Source: Thiobacillus sp.
Lineage (GTDB): Bacteria; Pseudomonadota; Gammaproteobacteria; Burkholderiales; Thiobacillaceae
Assembly: GCA_020216925.1 (NCBI GenBank)
Contig: JAIWOL010000038.1
Span: forward strand, 1 to 18,651
Reading direction: 5' to 3'
Length of the DNA: 18,651 nt
Below are positions 1-7,508 of this stretch, piece by piece. The position numbers and the translations under genes are program-made. The notes below the pieces were generated by a model that worked only from the letters and a program-made list of their open reading frames with translations, ran no database searches and was not told the DNA's origin. Positions within the stretch are counted from its first letter, which is position 1. Each line of letters opens with the position of its first letter.

Positions 1-2
1 TC

Positions 3-386
3 AAGGTCAATCTCAATAATCAACCTCTTACCATGACCACCCACCACCCTTCCAACCTCGGGCAGTTTTGCACACAAGTCAGCACACTACCCACGCGAAC
101 CCTGAGCCGCCTGGCGGCCACACCGGCGACACGGGGCGCACAGCTTTATCTCGCCCTGTACGAAAACCGCCTGGTGTCGCGCGTCACCGCCGGCGAGAAT
201 GCGGCCCGCACCCTGCGCCACGATTACGTGGTGCGGACGCTGGCCGGGCCCTTCCAGCCGGGCGACACCCGTCACCGGTTCATATTGCGTCCGGATTGGC
301 AGGCCGACCAGATGGGCGTGGCGGCGTTTGTCGTGAATGCACAGGGGCAGACCCTGCAGGCGCTTGCCCGGGCCGGCTGCCCTTGA
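3..386 (+). CDS. DUF1223 family protein, C-terminal part (truncated by window edge)
   Basis: The frame is open from the left edge of the window to a TGA at 384-386. The stretch LYLALYENRLVSRVTAGENA followed by RTLRHDYVVRTLAGP, then LRPDWQAD and VAAFVVNAQGQTLQALARAGCP, matches what I know of the C-terminal half of DUF1223 proteins. These are exported thioredoxin-fold proteins of about 240 residues in proteobacteria. The thioredoxin-like N-terminal half with its CxxC would lie outside the window, so only about 127 codons are present. An in-frame ATG at 33 exists but is unlikely to be the native start, because it would remove half the domain. The first 110 bases are less GC-rich and rich in CA dinucleotides compared with the rest, and the protein they encode does not resemble the family. 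The join between that part and the conserved part could be divergent or damaged. Function is unknown. Confident in the family for the C-terminal 80 residues only. Confidence 0.6.
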   Translation, partial: KVNLNNQPLTMTTHHPSNLGQFCTQVSTLPTRTLSRLAATPATRGAQLYLALYENRLVSRVTAGENAARTLRHDYVVRTLAGPFQPGDTRHRFILRPDWQADQMGVAAFVVNAQGQTLQALARAGCP

Positions 387-429
387 CCGACGCGCGCGCC
401 ATGCAGCAAAGAACACACGTCGCAAGAGC

Positions 430-730
430 ATGCCACGAGCCGTATCGTCGTCGACCGGGCAGCGGACGACGCGCAGCTGACCCCGCTCGGGGTCTGGCGC
501 AGGCCGGTATGGGAAAAGGGCGTGTCGATCTTTTCCCGGGAGTATTTCGAGGGCGAAACCAGCTACATCGTGTCGGGCTGCGCCATCGTCACGCCGGCAG
601 GCGGCGCGGCTGCGAAGACCGGCGCGGGCGATCTGGTGCGGTTTGAATCAGGGCTGATCTGCAAGTGGCAGATCATCGAGCCGATCCGCAAGCCTACCGG
701 TCCGGCCGGGCGGTTCAGGCAAACACGTAA
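430..730 (+). pseudogene. Cupin-domain protein (DUF861/cupin_3-like), reading frame broken at both ends
   Basis: One frame reads SRIVVDRAADDAQLTPLGVW, then PVWEKGVSIF, ETSYIVSGCAIVTPAGG, GAGDLVRFESGLICKWQI and EPIRK. This is the order of a small DUF861-type cupin (single beta barrel, normally about 90-115 residues, ending in RKHYRFG or similar). The conserved stretch runs from about 444 to 692. No ATG, GTG or TTG precedes it in that frame: the first GTG (522) is already inside the domain. The nearest ATG codons (401, 430) are in other frames. After the RK at 692 the frame runs on antisense into ppx, whereas a shift of one base gives YRSGRAVQANT and a stop at 728-730, which looks like a normal family ending. 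The gene therefore seems to carry two indels, from decay or from sequence error. The last 16 bases overlap the 3' end of ppx on the other strand. Function cannot be assigned. Confidence 0.5.
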
Positions 731-2193
731 CGCGTGCCGACCGCATGCCAGTGCACCGCCTCCTCATCCAGGGCGCGCTGGGTCAGTGGACGGCGTTCCA
801 GCCAGCCGCCCGGCAACTCCAGGCGGATGCGTTTGCCATTCAACTCCACTTTCACGTCCGGCAGGCGCGGCTCGGCCCGACTGCGGCAGAGAATGACGGC
901 CTGCCGCAGCAACCAGACCAGAAGTCTGTCGTGTTCGGACACCTGGCCTTCTGCAAACTCCGGCACTTTCACCAGCGCGCCCCGCTGTGCACGCGCGAGC
1001 AGGGCCAGGCGCGCCTGTTCCGTGCGCGAAAATCCCGGCATGTCGGCATTTTCCAGGATGTAGCCCGAATGCCGGTGATAGCCGCCGTGCGAGACCGACA
1101 GTCCGATTTCGTGCAGCCGCGCCGCCCAGTCCAGGAACAGCAGATCGTTTTCGTCAGCCTGCCCCCCGGACGCTGCCAGCAGTTTCTGCGCCACCCGCTT
1201 CACGCGCGCCGCCTGCTGTGTGTCGATATGGTAGCGACGCATGAACTCACCTACCGTCGCCTCGCGCATATCCTGTTTGTGGAAGCGGCCTAGCAGGTCG
1301 TAGAGAATGCCTTCGCGCATGGCGGCTTCGGCCACGTCCATCTGTTCAATGCCCAGCTCGGCAAAGAGCCCCGCCATGATGGCAAAGCCGCCGGCGATCA
1401 CCGGGCGGCGATCGCGCGACAGCCCCGCCAGGTCCAGCGCATCGACATGTCCCGCCTTGAGCAGTTGCGCACGCAGCTTGTCGAGTCCGTCTGCGGTGAT
1501 GCCCCGTGCCGACCAGCCGTTCTGTTCCAGCAGTTCGCGCAAGGCTCGCGCAGTGCCGGAGGAGCCGACCGCCTGCTGCCAGTTTCCCCTTGAAAATTCG
1601 CGGGCAATGCGCTCGACTTCAACGCGCGCCGCCACCTCGGCGGCCTTGAGTGCGGTCTTGTCGATCACGCCGCCGGCAAAAAACCGTTTGGAAAAATTGA
1701 CGCAGCCCATGTGCAGGCTTTCCCGTTCGTGCGGCTTGAGCCCGTGGCCGATGATGAATTCGGTGGAGCCGCCGCCGATGTCGACCACCAGCCGGCGGTC
1801 GGGCGATGCCGGCAGCGAATGCGCAACGCCCAGATAAATGAGGCGGGCTTCCTCGCGTCCGGCAACAATCTCGATGGGATGCCCCAGCGCAATCTCGGCC
1901 TTGGGAATGAATTCGTCGGCATTCTTGGCCATGCGCAGAGCCGAGGTGCCGACGCAGCGAATCGCCTCGGGACTCAAGCCGCGCAGCCGCTCGCCAAAAC
2001 GGTGCAGGCAGGCCAGCGCGCGGGCCTGCGTGGCCTCGTCAAGCCGCTTGTCGTCGCCGAGTCCACCGGCAAGCCGCACGGTTTCCTTCAGCGAATCGAG
2101 CGGATAGAGCTGGTCGCCCGACACGCGCGCCACTTCGAGGCGGAAAGAATTTGAGCCGAGGTCGACGGCGGCGAGGGTGTCATAAGTTTTCAT
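715..2193 (-). CDS. ppx: Exopolyphosphatase, Ppx/GppA family
   Basis: Cytoplasmic ASKHA-fold phosphatase that removes terminal phosphates from polyphosphate; relatives hydrolyse pppGpp. Near the N-terminus is the first phosphate loop DLGSNSFRLEV (residues 11-21). The likely catalytic glutamate lies in AGREEARLIYLG (about 111-122). The second phosphate loop is VVDIGGGSTEFIIG (about 136-149), and GSSGTARAL follows. The C-terminal half carries an HD-like helical domain (RLHEIGLSVSHGGYHRHSGY), as in full-length Ppx proteins of about 500 residues. I chose the ATG at 2191-2193 (492 aa), which begins MKTYDTLAAVDLGSNSF. A longer start at 2232 would add 13 unconserved residues and overlap the upstream gene. 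It is last in a four-gene minus-strand operon, 22 bp after the SpmA-SpmB gene. The Ppx/GppA distinction is not certain from sequence alone. Confidence 0.93.
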   Translation of the reverse strand: MKTYDTLAAVDLGSNSFRLEVARVSGDQLYPLDSLKETVRLAGGLGDDKRLDEATQARALACLHRFGERLRGLSPEAIRCVGTSALRMAKNADEFIPKAEIALGHPIEIVAGREEARLIYLGVAHSLPASPDRRLVVDIGGGSTEFIIGHGLKPHERESLHMGCVNFSKRFFAGGVIDKTALKAAEVAARVEVERIAREFSRGNWQQAVGSSGTARALRELLEQNGWSARGITADGLDKLRAQLLKAGHVDALDLAGLSRDRRPVIAGGFAIMAGLFAELGIEQMDVAEAAMREGILYDLLGRFHKQDMREATVGEFMRRYHIDTQQAARVKRVAQKLLAASGGQADENDLLFLDWAARLHEIGLSVSHGGYHRHSGYILENADMPGFSRTEQARLALLARAQRGALVKVPEFAEGQVSEHDRLLVWLLRQAVILCRSRAEPRLPDVKVELNGKRIRLELPGGWLERRPLTQRALDEEAVHWHAVGTRYVFA

Positions 2194-2215
2194 CTCGGGG
2201 ATTTCATCGCAGGCG

Positions 2216-3454
2216 TCAGGCCGCCGCAGCAAAGAACAGATAAGCCATGCCTATGGCCGCCGATATGCCGGCAAGGTCAGCGATCAGGCCGCAGGCCACG
2301 GCGTGGCGTACCCGTTTGATGCCGACCGCGCCGAAATACACTGCCAGCACATAGAACGTGGTTTCGGTGCTGCCCTGCACCATGGAAGCCAGCCGCCCGG
2401 CAAAGGAGTCGGCGCCGTGGGTCTGCATGGTGTCGATCATCATCGCGCGCGCACCGCTGCCGGAAAAGGGTTTCATCAGCGCAGTGGGCAGCGCGTCGAC
2501 CCAGCGCGCGTCGAAGCCCAGCGCCAGCACCGCGCCGCGCACGGCATCCATCAGCAGGTCGAGCGCGCCGCTGGCGCGGAACACGGCAATGGCGACCAGC
2601 ATGGCGACAAGATACGGAATGATCGTGACAGCGGTGTGAAAGCCCTCCTTCGCCCCTTCGACAAAGGCTTCGTAGGCATTCACGCGGTTTTTCACCGCCA
2701 TCAGCAAGAAACTGACGATCAGCCCGAACAGCACCAGATTGCTGAGTAGGGAAGACTGCCGCGTCATCTCGGCAGCCGGCAGGCCGGAAAAATACGCGAC
2801 CAGCCCGCCGACGAGCGCCGTCGCCCCGCCCAGATAAGCCAGCGTCACCCGGTTCCACAGCTGCAGCTTCTGGAAAAAACCGGTCACGAACAACCCGACC
2901 AGCGTGCCGATGTAGGTAGTGATGAGCAGCGGCACGAACACATCGGTGGGGTCGGCCGCGCCCAGCTGCGCGCGATAGGTGAAGATTGTTACCGGCAGCA
3001 GCGTGACCGACGCGGTATTGATGACGAGAAAGAGAATCTGCGCGTCGCTCGCGGTGTCTTTCGACGGGTTGAGTGTTTGCAGCTCCTGCATGGCCTTGAT
3101 GCCCAGCGGCGTGGCCGCGTTGTCCAGCCCCAGCATGTTCGCGCCCATGTTCATGGTCATGGCCCCAAGCGCGGGATGATTGGGCGGCACGTCGGGAAAC
3201 AGGCGGCGAAACAGCGGGGTGAGACCCCGTGTCAGCACGTCGAGCATCCCGGCGCGTTCGCCGATTTTCATCACCCCCAGCCACAGCGCCATCACGCCGG
3301 TGAGTCCCAGGGCAATTTCGAACGCGGTACTGCTGCTGTCGAACAATGCCTTCACCAGCGCGGCCATGATCCCGGCATCGCCCAAAAACAGCAGTTTGAA
3401 CAGCGCAATCAGGAAGGCAAGCAGAAAAAAACCGATCCAGAGCGCGTTGAGCAT
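2216..3454 (-). CDS. Fused SpmA-SpmB-type nucleoside-recognition membrane protein
   Basis: Polytopic inner-membrane protein of 412 residues made of two gate-type (nucleoside recognition) domains. The N-terminal half carries the SpmA signature MNMGANMLGLDNAATPLGIK. The C-terminal half carries the SpmB signature, with FSGSGARAM, then VQGSTETTFYVLAVYFG and a final hydrophobic helix. In Bacillus these are two separate spore-maturation proteins. The fused form occurs widely in non-sporulating proteobacteria, where its substrate is unknown. I chose the ATG at 3452-3454, 8 bp after the stop of the CobD/CbiB-family gene. The frame stays open much further upstream, but that part only shadows the neighbouring gene. 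The context is one transcription unit with a CobD-like protein and Ppx. Transport of a nucleotide-like or anionic solute is possible but unproven. Confidence 0.88.
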   Translation of the reverse strand: MLNALWIGFFLLAFLIALFKLLFLGDAGIMAALVKALFDSSSTAFEIALGLTGVMALWLGVMKIGERAGMLDVLTRGLTPLFRRLFPDVPPNHPALGAMTMNMGANMLGLDNAATPLGIKAMQELQTLNPSKDTASDAQILFLVINTASVTLLPVTIFTYRAQLGAADPTDVFVPLLITTYIGTLVGLFVTGFFQKLQLWNRVTLAYLGGATALVGGLVAYFSGLPAAEMTRQSSLLSNLVLFGLIVSFLLMAVKNRVNAYEAFVEGAKEGFHTAVTIIPYLVAMLVAIAVFRASGALDLLMDAVRGAVLALGFDARWVDALPTALMKPFSGSGARAMMIDTMQTHGADSFAGRLASMVQGSTETTFYVLAVYFGAVGIKRVRHAVACGLIADLAGISAAIGMAYLFFAAAA

Positions 3455-3462
3455 GAATGTTG

Positions 3463-4380
3463 TTAAGCGACCCAGCCGGCAACGACGACCAGCAGCCCCG
3501 CCACCAGCCAGATCACCAGGCCCCGCCAGACCATGCTGACAGCACTGTCGATGCAATCGGCGTCGGGCGGCTGGCCGGTGCCCAGGTCGGGCCGCCAGAC
3601 GGTTTCGCCCCCCACGTTCACGGACTGTCCGAGCTTGATGCCCATCGCCCCGGCCCCGGCTGACACGACCACCCCTTCTTCCGGTTCCGGCCAGGTTTCG
3701 GCCTGGGTGCGCCAGGCATAGGTTGCATCCTCGAAGTTGCCTGCGATGGCGTAAGTCAACGCGGTGAGCCGCGCCGGCAGCCAGTTGATGGCGTGGAACG
3801 CACGCCGGGCAAACGCGCCGAACTGCCCGCCCGCCCCGGCCCAGCGGCGAGCCAGAATCGATGCGGCACGAAACAGCACTGCACCCACGGGCCCCAGCGG
3901 AATCAGAACGGCAAACCAGATCAGCACGCCGAACATCTGCCGGTGGCTTGCTGCCAGCGTCTGTTCGATGGCAACGCGCGTGAGTTCGTCGGCCGAAAAC
4001 TGGCTGGTATCGCCACCGCGCCATTCCGCCAGGTGCCGGCGCGCCGCGTCGAGGTCGCCGTCGCGCAGCAGGCGGGCAATGCGCTCGGCATCGTCGCTGT
4101 AATACTTGAACCCCAGTGTGGCGTAGAGCACGGCCACGTTCCATAGCCAGCCGAGAAAGGGCGCAATGTCGCTCAACGCCCAGTAGACCAGCGCCACCGC
4201 CGCCAGCAGCGGCAGCACCGCCAGCCCCCAGGCAATAGCGCCGTGGTTGTATTCGCCTGCGTTGAACCGCCGCTCCAGCCATTGCGTAAACCGTCCGTAT
4301 TGCTGGTAGTGCGGCAGCGGCTGGCGCAGCGGCCGCCAGTGTTCGAGTGCAACGGCTGTCAGAATGGAAAAGAAAGCCAT
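3463..4380 (-). CDS. CobD/CbiB family membrane protein
   Basis: A 305-residue membrane protein with the short hydrophobic N-terminus MAFFSILTAVALEHWRP and several hydrophobic segments (about 48-70, 75-90, 150-175 and 285-303). It shows the family pattern GFKYYSDDAERIARLLRDGD, HAINWLPARLTALTYAIAG and a late GQSVNVGG. This resembles the betaproteobacterial CobD/CbiB family, distantly related to adenosylcobinamide-phosphate synthase and AmpE. No cobalamin gene lies nearby, so a true role in cobalamin assembly is doubtful. The ATG at 4378-4380 overlaps the TGA of the upstream gene by one base (TGATG), which points to translational coupling. The stop is 8 bp before the next gene. Family call fairly sure, function not. 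Confidence 0.8.
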   Translation of the reverse strand: MAFFSILTAVALEHWRPLRQPLPHYQQYGRFTQWLERRFNAGEYNHGAIAWGLAVLPLLAAVALVYWALSDIAPFLGWLWNVAVLYATLGFKYYSDDAERIARLLRDGDLDAARRHLAEWRGGDTSQFSADELTRVAIEQTLAASHRQMFGVLIWFAVLIPLGPVGAVLFRAASILARRWAGAGGQFGAFARRAFHAINWLPARLTALTYAIAGNFEDATYAWRTQAETWPEPEEGVVVSAGAGAMGIKLGQSVNVGGETVWRPDLGTGQPPDADCIDSAVSMVWRGLVIWLVAGLLVVVAGWVA

Positions 4381-4907
4381 CAGCGGTTGATTTCCACGGT
4401 AAAGGTGCCGATACGCTCCGCCTCGCCGCCCGGCCGGTAGAGTTCCACCGCCGGCATGACGATGGCGCGGCGCTGCGCATCCAGATAGGTGGCCAGCGCC
4501 TGGTAGGCCTTGGACGGGGCAAGCAGCACCACCGCCCGCACCTGCGCCCGCATCACTGGCCGGCGCGCGATGCGCCCTTCCTTCAGCCCATTGGGGACGG
4601 GTGCGGTTTCGCCCAGCAGATAGCCCACGTGCGCACGCACCTTGCCGTTGTCGGTGCGCGGATCGGTGAACAGCACTGTGATGGTATCGCCGGCCGGCAC
4701 GCGCGCGGCATTGAATTCATCCAGCGCGCGGCGCTGTGTCTTGCGCATGTTGTTCAGCGGGCCGTCGTATTCCAGATAGGCGTAGCGGTACGGCCCGGCC
4801 TCGACCTCGGATACGTCGACGGTCGCAAAGCCGCCCCACCACCAGAACACGCCCAGCAGGGGCAGCACAAATGCCAGCAGGAAGGCTGGCCACTGTTTCT
4901 TGAACAC
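4380..4907 (-). CDS. Membrane-anchored GyrI-like domain protein
   Basis: A 175-residue protein with one N-terminal membrane helix (about residues 9-26, WPAFLLAFVLPLLGVFWWWG). A soluble domain follows, containing VSEVEAGPYRYAYLEYDGPL, then VLFTDPRTDNGKVRAHVGYL and PAVELYRPGGEAERIGTFTVEI. The pattern of a Y-x-G-P loop followed by a 'D..p......r..vG' strand resembles GyrI-like/SOUL-type small-molecule-binding domains fused to a membrane anchor. The start is GTG (4905-4907), preceded by AAGGA about 9 bases upstream. It heads the minus-strand operon that ends with ppx, and its TGA overlaps the next ATG. Ligand and role unknown; orientation toward the periplasm is a guess from the short positively charged N-terminus. 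Confidence 0.65.
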   Translation of the reverse strand: MFKKQWPAFLLAFVLPLLGVFWWWGGFATVDVSEVEAGPYRYAYLEYDGPLNNMRKTQRRALDEFNAARVPAGDTITVLFTDPRTDNGKVRAHVGYLLGETAPVPNGLKEGRIARRPVMRAQVRAVVLLAPSKAYQALATYLDAQRRAIVMPAVELYRPGGEAERIGTFTVEINR

Positions 4908-4936
4908 CTTGTCTATTCCTTACTTGTTGCGGTTCG

Positions 4937-4945
4937 AAGATACCA
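4937..4945 (-). promoter_or_regulatory. Candidate extended -10 promoter of the GyrI-like/CobD/Spm/ppx operon
   Basis: On the minus strand this reads TGGTATCTT, an extended -10 (TGnTATxxT). It sits about 30 bases before the GTG start at 4907, leaving a short leader with an AAGGA ribosome site. No good -35 box is visible, which fits an extended -10 promoter. Prediction by eye only. Confidence 0.3.
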
Positions 4946-4982
4946 CAGCCGGCGTGACGCAGCCGTCCGTCGATATGCTGTC

Positions 4983-4988
4983 TATAAT
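4983..4988 (+). promoter_or_regulatory. -10 box (TATAAT) of the MBL-fold hydrolase gene
   Basis: A perfect TATAAT stands 28 bases before the ATG at 5017. That would place transcription start near 4995 and leave a short leader with the ribosome site CGGAG (5005-5009) 7 bases before the ATG. The -35 region is poor (about 4960-4965). Together with the opposite candidate at 4937-4945 it makes a compact divergent promoter region of about 110 bp. Confidence 0.4.
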
Positions 4989-5016
4989 CCCAGCGTCTGT
5001 TTACCGGAGTCCACTC

Positions 5017-5976
5017 ATGCTTGCGCGCCTGCTCATCCTGTTTGTCCTGGCCGCCTGGTGGCCGCTTGCGCACGCCGCGGATGCCACCCGTGCCGTTACC
5101 GTTCCGATGAAAGCCGTCAAGCTCGGCAAACACAGCTATTTCGTGCAGGGCCTTCCCGGCGCTGCCTCCAGCGCGAATCAGGGCTTCATGTCGAATGCCG
5201 GCTTCGTCGTCACGCAGGCCGGCGTGGTGGTGTTCGACGCCCTGGCCTCGCCGCCGCTGGCGGAAAGGCTGGTCGCCGAAATCCGCAGGGTCACCAAACA
5301 GCCGATCAAGCGCGTGATCGTCAGCCACTACCACGCCGACCACTTCTACGGCCTGCAGGTATTCAGGGCGCTGGGTGCGGAAATCTGGGCGCACAAGATG
5401 GCCGAAGGCCAGACTCGCAGCGAAGGCGCAGCCGGCCGGCTGGCCCAGCGCAAGGAAGCCCTGTTTCCCTGGGTGGACGACGGGACGCAGTTGCTGGAGG
5501 CCGACCGCTTTCTGGACGGCGATACCGATTTTGAAATGGGCGGCGTGCATTTCATGCTGCGCTATGTGGGCCCGGCGCACTCCAGCGAAGACATGGCCAT
5601 GATCGTGAAGGAAGATGGCGTGCTGTATTCCGGCGACCTGGTCTTTCGCGGCCGCGTGCCCTTTGTGGGCGATGCCGACAGCCGCGCCTGGATCGGCGCG
5701 CTGGACAAGCTCATTGCACTCAAGCCCCGCGTTCTGGTGCCAGGACACGGCGCACCCTCGCGCAACCCGCAAAAGGATCTGGCGTTCGTCCGCGATTACC
5801 TGAAGTATCTGCGCCAGGAAATGGGCAAGGCCACGCGGGATTTCGTGCCCTTTGAAGAGGCCTACGCACAGACCGACTGGTCGATGTACCGCAACATGCC
5901 GGCCTTCAACGAATCTAACCGCGTCAACGCCTACAACCAGTATCTGCGCATGGAACAGGAAGGCGCCGGGCAGTAG
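5017..5976 (+). CDS. Exported MBL-fold metallo-hydrolase (SoxH/quinoprotein-relay-like)
   Basis: A 319-residue protein with a Sec signal peptide (MLARLLILFVLAAWWPLAHA, cleavage near residue 20), so it is periplasmic. All zinc ligands of the metallo-beta-lactamase fold are present: HYHADH at 104-109, H188 in GPAHSSEDM, D207 in YSGDLVF and H244 in VPGHG. The enzyme should therefore bind two metal ions and be active. The general plan (MSNAGFVVTQAGVVVFDA, long C-terminal helical part) resembles SoxH-type and quinoprotein-relay metallohydrolases rather than glyoxalase II. The substrate is unknown. I chose the ATG at 5017, which follows CGGAG at a good distance and starts the signal peptide. An upstream ATG in frame would hide the signal peptide behind about 40 extra residues. 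It is convergent with the TauE-family gene, 16 bp away. Confidence 0.85.
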   Translation: MLARLLILFVLAAWWPLAHAADATRAVTVPMKAVKLGKHSYFVQGLPGAASSANQGFMSNAGFVVTQAGVVVFDALASPPLAERLVAEIRRVTKQPIKRVIVSHYHADHFYGLQVFRALGAEIWAHKMAEGQTRSEGAAGRLAQRKEALFPWVDDGTQLLEADRFLDGDTDFEMGGVHFMLRYVGPAHSSEDMAMIVKEDGVLYSGDLVFRGRVPFVGDADSRAWIGALDKLIALKPRVLVPGHGAPSRNPQKDLAFVRDYLKYLRQEMGKATRDFVPFEEAYAQTDWSMYRNMPAFNESNRVNAYNQYLRMEQEGAGQ

Positions 5977-5978
5977 TC

Positions 5979-5991
5979 GCGGCGCTGCCGC
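5979..5991. terminator. Small GC hairpin between convergent genes
   Basis: GCGGC and GCCGC form a perfect 5-bp stem around a 3-base loop in the 16-bp gap between two convergent stop codons. There is no T run on either side, so it is at best a weak bidirectional terminator. Confidence 0.25.
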
Positions 5992-5992
5992 T

Positions 5993-6772
5993 TCAGCCCA
6001 GAATCAGCTTCAGGCCAATGAGAACCGTCACCGTCTCGAAGGCGCGCTTGATCCACAGATTGCCCTTCATGATCGCGAAATGGCTGCCGAGGTAGCCGCC
6101 CACCACCGACCCCACCAGCAGCGCCGGCATCCAGCTCCACGCCACCGTGCCTATGGTGCCCAGCACCAGCGCGCCGGTGCCGTTCCACACCAGTCCGCAC
6201 AGCACGAGCGTGTAGGCCACCGCGCGGGTGTAGTCCAAGCCAAACCAGCGGATCAGCCAAAGGGTGAGAAACAGCCCCGTGCCGCTGGTGATCGAGCCGT
6301 TGAGCAAACCCACGCCGAAGAGCCCCGCCATGCCTATCCACAGGCCGGCGCCGCTCTGGTGGCGCGGCGCGTGGTCCATGCCGAGCCGGGGTTTGAACAT
6401 CGAATACACTCCCAGCCCCAGGGTCAGTACGCCCAACGCCAGCGTCGCCGCGCGTTCGGGCATCTGCAAAATGGTAAACGCGCCCAGCACCACGCCTGGC
6501 AGGCCCGCGCCCAGAACGACGAGCGAGAAGCGACGCTCGAGATGCGAAGTTTTCAGGTGCCGGATGGTGGCCCCCAGGCCCAGCGCCACGCTGGCGACCT
6601 TGTGCGTGGCGAGCGCCACGCCGAAGGGTAGCCCCAGAAAGATCAACATGGGAAACTGGATCAAGCCCGCCCCGCCGCCAGACAGCGCCGACAGGAAATT
6701 GGCCGCCAGAGAGGCGATCAGCAGGACGATCTGATCGAACCAGATCAGGGTGTCCAGTCCCGCGCCGGCCAT
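5993..6772 (-). CDS. TauE/SafE (TSUP) family membrane transporter
   Basis: A 259-residue polytopic membrane protein. Members of this family export sulfite, sulfoacetate or related organic and sulfur anions. It has the two internally related halves: the first with SLAANFLSALSGGGAGLIQFPMLI-like residues (about 20-43) and ALATHKVASVALGLGA, the second with GLLNGSITSGTGLFLTLWL and VGGYLGSHFAI. The ATG at 6770-6772 overlaps the stop of the DUF190 gene by one base (TGATG), so it is the last gene of a tightly coupled crcB-DUF190-TSUP operon. In a sulfur oxidiser sulfite export is an obvious possibility, but the linkage to a fluoride channel leaves the substrate open. Confidence 0.88.
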   Translation of the reverse strand: MAGAGLDTLIWFDQIVLLIASLAANFLSALSGGGAGLIQFPMLIFLGLPFGVALATHKVASVALGLGATIRHLKTSHLERRFSLVVLGAGLPGVVLGAFTILQMPERAATLALGVLTLGLGVYSMFKPRLGMDHAPRHQSGAGLWIGMAGLFGVGLLNGSITSGTGLFLTLWLIRWFGLDYTRAVAYTLVLCGLVWNGTGALVLGTIGTVAWSWMPALLVGSVVGGYLGSHFAIMKGNLWIKRAFETVTVLIGLKLILG

Positions 6773-7083
6773 CAGCCGGTGATGCCGAGTTCGGCCGGCA
6801 GCTTTGCGTAAACCAGCTTCAGGCCGGCCGCCGACACCGCCTTGAGCAATGCATCGATTTCCGCCTCCTGCGCAATGCACTGCACCACCACCGGCAGTTC
6901 GCCCGCCAGTTCGAAAAAGCCTGCGTCGTGCCGGCCATGGCGGCCAAAGCCCGCAATCGACTGAAAGGCCGACCCGCCCGGAATGCCCGTCGCCTGCGCC
7001 TGGTCGAGCAGCCATTCATAGGTGAGCCTGCCCTGATGGCGATGCGACTCGGTGACAAAGAGTTGCAGACAGACAGCATTCAT
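6772..7083 (-). CDS. DUF190 (PII-like) protein
   Basis: A 103-residue soluble protein with the DUF190 pattern: [20 protein letters not shown], then [37 protein letters not shown] and [18 protein letters not shown]190 proteins have a PII-like trimeric fold and are very often encoded next to crcB. A regulatory or ligand-sensing role is assumed but not shown. The ATG (7081-7083) and the crcB stop overlap as ATGA, and its own stop overlaps the next start, so the three proteins are probably made in step. Confidence 0.85.
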   Translation of the reverse strand: MNAVCLQLFVTESHRHQGRLTYEWLLDQAQATGIPGGSAFQSIAGFGRHGRHDAGFFELAGELPVVVQCIAQEAEIDALLKAVSAAGLKLVYAKLPAELGITG

Positions 7084-7454
7084 CTGAATAGCCTCATCGT
7101 GTAGAAGCCAAGCCCTGTAGCGGCCAACGAGCCGAACATGTGCGTCAGGGCGATCAACCCGCCGGTTGCCCACAGGCCGCGCATCAGCGCCCCCACAACC
7201 TCGGCGGAAAATGTGGAAAACGTCGTCAGCCCGCCCAAAAGACCGGTGATGAGAAACAGCCGGGCCTCGGGCGGCACGCCCGGATGTTCCGCAAACCAGG
7301 CGATGACAAGACCGATGAAATACCCGCCGACCAGATTCGCCGCCAGCGTGCCCAGCGGCATTGTAGGAAACACGGGGTTGAGCCACAGGCCCAGCCCCCA
7401 GCGCAGCCAGGCGCCCAGCGCAGCACCGATGCCCACGGCCAGAAAGGCAGTCAT
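7080..7454 (-). CDS. crcB: Fluoride channel CrcB/Fluc
   Basis: A 124-residue membrane protein with four hydrophobic helices, the usual length for this family. It has [17 protein letters not shown] in helix 1, [15 protein letters not shown] in helix 2, the central [16 protein letters not shown] (the broken helix with pore phenylalanines and the Na+ site) in helix 3, and a final helix [21 protein letters not shown]. Fluc works as a dual-topology dimer in the inner membrane and lets fluoride leave the cytoplasm. Only one copy is present, as expected for a homodimer. It heads the operon with DUF190 and the TSUP transporter. No fluoride riboswitch is visible in the 54 bp upstream. Confidence 0.93.
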   Translation of the reverse strand: MTAFLAVGIGAALGAWLRWGLGLWLNPVFPTMPLGTLAANLVGGYFIGLVIAWFAEHPGVPPEARLFLITGLLGGLTTFSTFSAEVVGALMRGLWATGGLIALTHMFGSLAATGLGFYTMRLFR

Positions 7455-7486
7455 GGCTGAAATGCGGCTCGGGAGTTCATGTGCAC

Positions 7487-7492
7487 ATTCTA
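7487..7492 (-). promoter_or_regulatory. Possible -10 box for crcB
   Basis: On the minus strand this reads TAGAAT, about 33 bases before the crcB ATG, in the 54-bp gap after the DUF302 gene. The -35 region is weak, so crcB may instead be read through from the DUF302 gene. Confidence 0.25.
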
Positions 7493-7508
7493 GCCGAGGG
7501 GGCGCAGC

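Noticed and set aside
68..646. 192-codon plus-strand frame over the DUF1223 and cupin region
   Set aside because: Arg/Gly/Pro-rich out-of-frame product with no domain. The DUF1223 and cupin signatures lie in the neighbouring frame.
3463..4380. True cobalamin-biosynthesis CbiB
   Set aside because: Only family-level likeness is visible and no other cobalamin gene is in the window, so I kept the family name without a gene symbol.
2216..4522. A 768-residue fusion reading through the CobD-like gene into the SpmA-SpmB protein
   Set aside because: The N-terminal 356 residues are an out-of-frame reading of the CobD/CbiB-family gene. The real protein starts at 3454.
7455..7508. Fluoride riboswitch before crcB
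   Set aside because: The gap is only 54 bp and I could not find the conserved pseudoknot segments of the crcB motif.
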